Of a DNA stretch of 38,387 nt, positions 34,945 through 38,387 are shown in pieces. How positions within the stretch are numbered: position 1 is the stretch's first letter; every line of letters begins with the position of its first letter. Source of the DNA: an uncultured Bacillota bacterium. Lineage in GTDB: Bacteria; Bacillota_I; Bacilli_A; Erysipelotrichales; Erysipelotrichaceae. Position numbers and translations under genes: made by a program. Below the pieces are notes generated by a model. It had not been told where the DNA came from and did no database searches. It worked only from the letters and a program-made list of their open reading frames with translations. Location of the stretch: contig CASEQH010000069.1 in NCBI GenBank assembly GCA_949290085.1, forward strand, positions 1 through 38,387, given 5' to 3'.

Positions 34945-34969
34945 AAAAGTAGCTGATTACTCAGCTACT
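34942..34969 (-). terminator. Terminator of the HAD phosphatase gene
   Basis: AGTAGCTGA (34969-34961) pairs with TCAGCTACT (34956-34948), followed by seven T residues. The TAA stop codon of the gene spans the loop. Its tail runs into the distal PhoP repeat of the pst promoter. Confidence 0.9.
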
Positions 34970-35685
34970 ATATCTTTATCTTTTAAATGATAGATAACAT
35001 TCTTTCTTTCAACAATAATATTAATTTTATCAGCAACTTCCTGATCTTCTTTTATAATATCCAATAATTCCTTAGTCGGATTTATCGCAAAAGGATGACC
35101 TGTCATTTGAAACATGGAAAAATCACCACTAGTATCGCCATAGGCAAAACTTTCTTTCAAATTGATGTCATACTTGTCAACCAACATATTTAAAGCCTTA
35201 GCCTTGCTGATATGATCCCACATCGGTATGACTTCACCATTATATTTGCCTTCTCCATCAGTCACATAAATTGTTCCAAAATAATCATCAAAGCCATATT
35301 TTTCGGCCATGACTTCAACTAATTCCAAAGGTGAGCCAGATACCGCAAAAACTAAATGCCCCATTTTTTTATGTTTAGCAATAGCATCTCTAGTAAAGCG
35401 ATAGACACGGTCACCTTTTTGAGCAATTACAACATCAGCGATATGCAAAATATGTTCTTTAGACAATCCGATTAAAGTCGATTTGTAAATATCAGCAATT
35501 TTCATCAGATAATCATCATAATCTCCTTGTCTTCTATCGTATTTAGTAAAGAAAGGTTTTACATCATCATACCACTTCGAACGATCAACAAGTTCATATG
35601 TGATAAACTTCTTAAATACCTCAGTCAATAAACTATCCCGATATAGAGTTCCATCTATATCAAAAAATGCAGCCACTTTTTTCAT
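34957..35685 (-). CDS. HAD-superfamily (HAD-IB, SerB-like) phosphatase
   Basis: A 242-residue soluble hydrolase. Motif I is FFDIDGTLYRDS with nucleophile Asp9 and acid Asp11, motif II AVSGSP, motif III Lys in HISKAKAL, and motif IV AYGDTSGDFSMF. The helical cap of about 70 residues and the IVTDGEGKYNGE-like strand fit HAD-IB phosphatases (phosphoserine phosphatase-like). Its substrate is unknown. No ribosome-binding site is present; an extended -10 (TGT TAAGAT) ends exactly 6 nt before the ATG, so the mRNA is probably leaderless. Confidence 0.88.
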   Translation of the reverse strand: MKKVAAFFDIDGTLYRDSLLTEVFKKFITYELVDRSKWYDDVKPFFTKYDRRQGDYDDYLMKIADIYKSTLIGLSKEHILHIADVVIAQKGDRVYRFTRDAIAKHKKMGHLVFAVSGSPLELVEVMAEKYGFDDYFGTIYVTDGEGKYNGEVIPMWDHISKAKALNMLVDKYDINLKESFAYGDTSGDFSMFQMTGHPFAINPTKELLDIIKEDQEVADKINIIVERKNVIYHLKDKDIVAE

Positions 35686-35691
35686 AGTATT

Positions 35692-35700
35692 ATCTTAACA
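35692..35700 (-). promoter_or_regulatory. Extended -10 of the HAD gene, leaderless start
   Basis: TGT TAAGAT (35700-35692) on the minus strand, then AATACT and the ATG at 35685. It sits directly next to the terminator of the preceding lctP unit. Confidence 0.6.
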
Positions 35701-35701
35701 T

Positions 35702-35731
35702 AAAAAAGAGTCATCTATGAAAGATGACTCT
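35702..35731 (-). terminator. Terminator of the lctP unit
   Basis: AGAGTCATCT (35731-35722) pairs with AGATGACTCT (35716-35707) around TTCAT, followed by TTTTTT. A strong intrinsic terminator. Confidence 0.93.
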
Positions 35732-35759
35732 AATAATAGATTAATAATTTTTCTATTGA

Positions 35760-35915
35760 CTAGCAATTCATGTATGCGAAGCCACAACCTACAACAGTTA
35801 AAGCGATAGCAGCCCATTGGAATGTAGCGCCTTGACTTAAAGATAAGTATAGAACAACCATGCAAATAATGATTACTAGAACAGAAAGCAACTTCATTTT
35901 TACAGCTTTTGGCAT
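35760..35915 (-). CDS. 51-residue membrane microprotein downstream of lctP
   Basis: A short ORF encoding a 51-residue protein. A basic start (MPKAVKMK) is followed by two hydrophobic segments at about residues 9-26 and 33-49, separated by SQGATFQW, with an MNC end. An AGGAGG site lies 9 nt upstream and overlaps the end of lctP, so the two are co-transcribed before the terminator at 35702-35731. The strong site, clean hydrophobic design and operon position make it a likely real gene. I do not recognise a family; a role as a small partner of the lactate permease is inference. Confidence 0.7.
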   Translation of the reverse strand: MPKAVKMKLLSVLVIIICMVVLYLSLSQGATFQWAAIALTVVGCGFAYMNC

Positions 35916-35931
35916 TGAATTCAACCTCCTA

Positions 35932-37569
35932 CTATAAACCTAGACCCATACTGATTAGTATGAAAGCTAAAATACCTACTAATAGACCTTGGAGTATGTT
36001 GTAAACACCAGTTGCTGCAAGGATTTCACCTTCTCTACCAGCCTGATTAGATACACCAGTACCAAGAGCAGCATTTCCTGGAGAGAATGAGTTAGATAAT
36101 GCAGCTGCTGCAGATTGTTCAGAAAGAACGATTGGAGCAGAAATACCAAGTACATCAGCAACATTGTATTGTAATGCAGTGAATAGGATGTTAGAAGAAG
36201 TACCTGAAGATGTAACGAATCCACCAAGAATAGCGATAAATGGAGCTAAGATTGGATAGAATGATCCAGCAACGATAGCGATACCATAAGCGATATAAGT
36301 AGTCATACCAGCTTCTGTTAATAATACAGCCATCATTGTCATAGGGATGATTGTAGTAGTAGAACCAATTGATTGTTTAATTGTCTTAGACCAAGCTTCT
36401 CCTACTGCACCTTGTTTTAACATACTTTGAGATTTGTAGAACAAGATAGCTAAGAAAGAAGTCAAGAAAATTAATGTACCAGGAGCAGTGAAAATCTTAA
36501 TTGCAGAGTATTTTTCAACTGCAGCATTAGTGAATCCACTAGCGATACTGTTAGCAGGGAATGCTAAACCGATTTGGAATGCTGGACTCTCTAAGAAAGT
36601 CTTAATTGGAGTAATTAAGTAAACAGCGAATACTACAACTAATAGGATGATGTAAGCAGAGAATGCTTTTAAGAAATCGCCCCAAGAAGTGTGTTCTGTA
36701 GCATCTGCACCTTCAGCACTCTTGTACATGCCAAGTCTTGGAAGTACTAATACACCTAAGATTAGGCCAACAGCACCAGAAACGAAACATCCTAGTTCAG
36801 GAGCAACGAAGCTCATACCGATAATTGTAGCACCCATTACGATAGATAAGAATAATACAGCAACTGTACCTTCAGCAAATGCTTTACCTACATTCTTATA
36901 AACTTTAACACCGTAGTTATGAATAATACAGAAACCTACGATTAAGCCACCGAATGCAACCATAACAGCACCCCAGAATGCAACATCACCAGTATGTTCA
37001 GCTCTGAATGCTTCTGGTAAGTTGTTAAGCATTGTATTGTACATTGATCCTAAAGAACCGAATGCAACACCCCAAGAGTGACCTAGCAATGCAGTAATAA
37101 CTGATACCATTGGATCGAATCCTAGACCGATTAATAATGGAGTAGCAACAGCAACTGGAACACCGAATCCACATACACCTTGGATGAATGTTGGGAATGC
37201 CCAACCTAAAATCAAGATTTGAAGAACGCGGCTTCCGTTAGTCATTTCAGTGAACTTATCAGCGATTGTCTTGAAACTTCCTGTTTCGTTAACAACGTTG
37301 TATAAGAACATTGAAGACCAGATGATATAAAGTACGAATAGCGTAGACCAGAAACCTTTAACTGTACCAGCAGCTATAACTTCTGGGCCACCTTGGAAGA
37401 CAAAATAAACAATTACGCCAGTCAAAACCCAAGCGATGATACCCGAACGAGCTCCACTAACTTTTAGTGCAAGCATCAATGCGAGGATTACAACGATTGG
37501 TAAAATTGCAAGTACCCATGTAAGGATATCCATTGCAGGTAGACCGACTGCGGTTACATCAATACCCAT
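35932..37569 (-). CDS. lctP: L-lactate permease
   Basis: A 545-residue LctP-family transporter with about 13 membrane helices. WAFPTFIQGVCGFGVPVAVATPLLIGLGFDP is the family signature near residue 130, followed by GHSWGVAFGSLG and, near the C-terminus, GGFVTSSGTSSNILFTALQ and SFSPGNAALGTGVSNQAGREGEIL. It exchanges or symports lactate (or glycolate) with protons. AGGAGGAGG lies just before the ATG. The codons are noticeably more uniform than in its neighbours, suggesting high expression. The promoter region carries a 12-bp palindrome. Confidence 0.96.
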   Translation of the reverse strand: MGIDVTAVGLPAMDILTWVLAILPIVVILALMLALKVSGARSGIIAWVLTGVIVYFVFQGGPEVIAAGTVKGFWSTLFVLYIIWSSMFLYNVVNETGSFKTIADKFTEMTNGSRVLQILILGWAFPTFIQGVCGFGVPVAVATPLLIGLGFDPMVSVITALLGHSWGVAFGSLGSMYNTMLNNLPEAFRAEHTGDVAFWGAVMVAFGGLIVGFCIIHNYGVKVYKNVGKAFAEGTVAVLFLSIVMGATIIGMSFVAPELGCFVSGAVGLILGVLVLPRLGMYKSAEGADATEHTSWGDFLKAFSAYIILLVVVFAVYLITPIKTFLESPAFQIGLAFPANSIASGFTNAAVEKYSAIKIFTAPGTLIFLTSFLAILFYKSQSMLKQGAVGEAWSKTIKQSIGSTTTIIPMTMMAVLLTEAGMTTYIAYGIAIVAGSFYPILAPFIAILGGFVTSSGTSSNILFTALQYNVADVLGISAPIVLSEQSAAAALSNSFSPGNAALGTGVSNQAGREGEILAATGVYNILQGLLVGILAFILISMGLGL

Positions 37570-37601
37570 GAAATTCCTCCTCCTTCATAATTATCAATGT
37601 G

Positions 37602-37611
37602 TTTTCATTCT
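37602..37611 (-). promoter_or_regulatory. Probable extended -10 of lctP
   Basis: On the minus strand TGG TAGAAT lies within about 37611-37602, giving a leader of roughly 30 nt that includes the AGGAGG site. Confidence 0.5.
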
Positions 37612-37634
37612 ACCACATATTTTACAAAAATTAC

Positions 37635-37646
37635 ACATAATTATGT
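37635..37646. promoter_or_regulatory. Palindrome upstream of the lctP promoter
   Basis: ACATAATTATGT is a perfect 12-bp palindrome located just upstream of the lctP -10 region, within a wider CACA...TGTG pattern. It could be an operator; the regulator is not identified. Confidence 0.35.
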
Positions 37647-37664
37647 TTAAATTGTGTGATAGAT

Positions 37665-37697
37665 ATCAAAAAACCCTTATTGAAAGGGCTTTTTGAT
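37665..37697 (-). terminator. Hairpin terminator between the small membrane gene and lctP
   Basis: ATCAAAAA plus CCCTT pair with AAGGG and TTTTTGAT around ATTGA. T-runs occur on both strands, so it may act both ways; on the minus strand it would end the 37822-38103 unit. Confidence 0.7.
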
Positions 37698-37821
37698 GGA
37701 TATTTTCTTGTTAAAAAATTATTTTTCTAGTCAAATTATACTATTATACAAATCCGAATGGATTCTAATTAACCCACCCGGATCCCTCAAACTATATTAT
37801 TTATATAATGCGAATATATAC

Positions 37822-38103
37822 TTATAGTATAGATATTAAGTTTTTAATAGTTAGATAGACACCTAATGCCAAAATAATAATATTAACTACCATATATATT
37901 TTATTTGATGTCTTATCATATTCTTTAAAAGCGGTAACTCGATAAACTTGTACCGCACAACTTAGAGTAAGAAATAAATCAAATAATAAATTGCCAATCC
38001 TATCATATTGTGTGCTTGGCAATAAAAGAGGAACGGCAAAAGCGATTATAAGAAGTACAACGCTTATTCCATTTAGTTTTTTTGCACTCATGTTTGTACT
38101 CAT
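37822..38103 (-). CDS. Small membrane protein, function unknown
   Basis: A 93-residue protein with three probable membrane segments at about residues 12-28, 38-53 and 68-88, the last followed by NLISIL. The frame is open to 38178, but the start at 38103 (MSTNMSAKKLNG) has AAAGGAGC 8 nt upstream, which decides it. The earlier part lacks a site. No family is recognised. It is a single gene, with a hairpin terminator at 37665-37697 and a long inverted repeat about 85 nt upstream. Confidence 0.65.
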   Translation of the reverse strand: MSTNMSAKKLNGISVVLLIIAFAVPLLLPSTQYDRIGNLLFDLFLTLSCAVQVYRVTAFKEYDKTSNKIYMVVNIIILALGVYLTIKNLISIL

Positions 38104-38188
38104 GCTGCTAGCTCCTTTACTTAAAAAGTCTTTGTTCCTATCACAATAAATAAATAATAGTATTAGAGTAATAGGCAATACTTGATTT

Positions 38189-38256
38189 TTATAGTTGGAA
38201 GCTATATGGCAAAAAGACTATTATTATCATAAAGTCCATATAGCTTCCAACTATAA
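38189..38256. repeat. Perfect 21-bp inverted repeat with a 26-nt spacer
   Basis: 38189-38209 (starting TTATAGTTGGAAGC) and 38236-38256 are exact reverse complements. The spacer is 38210-38235. There is no T-run suitable for a normal terminator on the minus side. It could be a miniature transposable remnant, an RNA hairpin upstream of the small membrane gene, or a recombination site. Confidence 0.75.
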
Positions 38257-38325
38257 TAAAATACCATTTCTATACCTGTGATTATTATTATTAATTCTTA
38301 ACATATATTATGTCCTCTTATTTAT

Positions 38326-38342
38326 TTACAATTTAATTGTAA
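38326..38342. promoter_or_regulatory. Operator-like palindrome near the window end
   Basis: TTACAATTTAATTGTAA is a perfect 8-1-8 inverted repeat resembling Fur/PerR-class (7-1-7) or TACA/TGTA-type operators. TATAAG (38346-38351) and an ATG at 38360 follow, so it may control a plus-strand gene that continues outside the window. Confidence 0.4.
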
Positions 38343-38387
38343 GGTATAAGTTATTTGTTATGCAAATTTTATGGGAAAATCAGGACT

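Noticed and set aside
1-38387. CRISPR arrays, toxin-antitoxin pairs, prophage genes, restriction systems
   Set aside because: No regularly spaced repeats and no proteins of these families were found; the only mobile gene is the IS30 transposase.
38360-38387. Start of a new plus-strand gene (MQILWENQD)
   Set aside because: Only nine codons are visible and there is no well-spaced ribosome-binding site, so it is not listed as a coding feature.

Overview
The window is AT-rich Bacillota (Firmicutes) chromosome. It uses the standard code, with TGA as stop. The gene set points to a low-GC lineage near Bacilli/Erysipelotrichia: a complete comG pseudopilus operon, paired U32 hydroxylases (YrrN/YrrO type), ECF S-components FolT and RibU, a glgC-glgD-glgA-glgB glycogen operon, a Gram-positive pst-phoU-phoPR operon, and an EF-P whose loop tip lacks the usual KPGKG. 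The taxonomic placement is inference; no rRNA is present.

Layout. 1-333: 3' end of a phosphodiesterase/alkaline-phosphatase-superfamily gene on the plus strand, its terminator, and tRNA-Leu(GAG) on the minus strand. 392-2218: typA. 2219-2515: a small structured transcription unit on the minus strand with a 16-codon ORF. 2516-7194: a small membrane protein, folT (minus), the plus-strand operon trhP1-trhP2-SpoU methyltransferase-SpoU methyltransferase, and acyP (minus). 7222-8909: an IS30-family insertion sequence with two nested sets of inverted repeats. 8984-11659: class A penicillin-binding protein. 11720-11938: gene remnants. From 12166 to 38103 every gene is on the minus strand. In transcription order within each block these are: acidic tail-anchored protein-cmk-der-gpsA; FMN riboswitch-ribU; efp; comGA-GG; an MBL-fold hydrolase; rpmG; glgC-D-A-B; pstS-C-A-B-phoU-phoP-phoR behind a four-repeat PhoP box; a HAD phosphatase; lctP plus a 51-residue membrane protein; and a 93-residue membrane protein.

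How the genes work together. The phosphate block is a self-contained uptake and sensing module. The glg block converts glucose-1-phosphate to branched glycogen. The comG block builds the competence pseudopilus and needs a prepilin peptidase and ComE proteins from elsewhere. The trhP pair and the two SpoU enzymes form an RNA-modification operon. lctP moves lactate.

The most unusual thread is extreme regulatory compaction. Several genes (typA, folT, trhP1, acyP, the HAD phosphatase, probably the PBP) have no Shine-Dalgarno sequence. Instead a -10 hexamer lies 6-10 nt before the ATG, exactly 6 nt in four cases, as expected for leaderless mRNAs. Other genes have strong GGAGG-type sites. Terminator hairpins often contain the stop codon of the gene they end, and some -35 boxes overlap the upstream stop codon. 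I did not find a recognisable defence or CRISPR system. Everything rests on reading the sequence; no database search was run.
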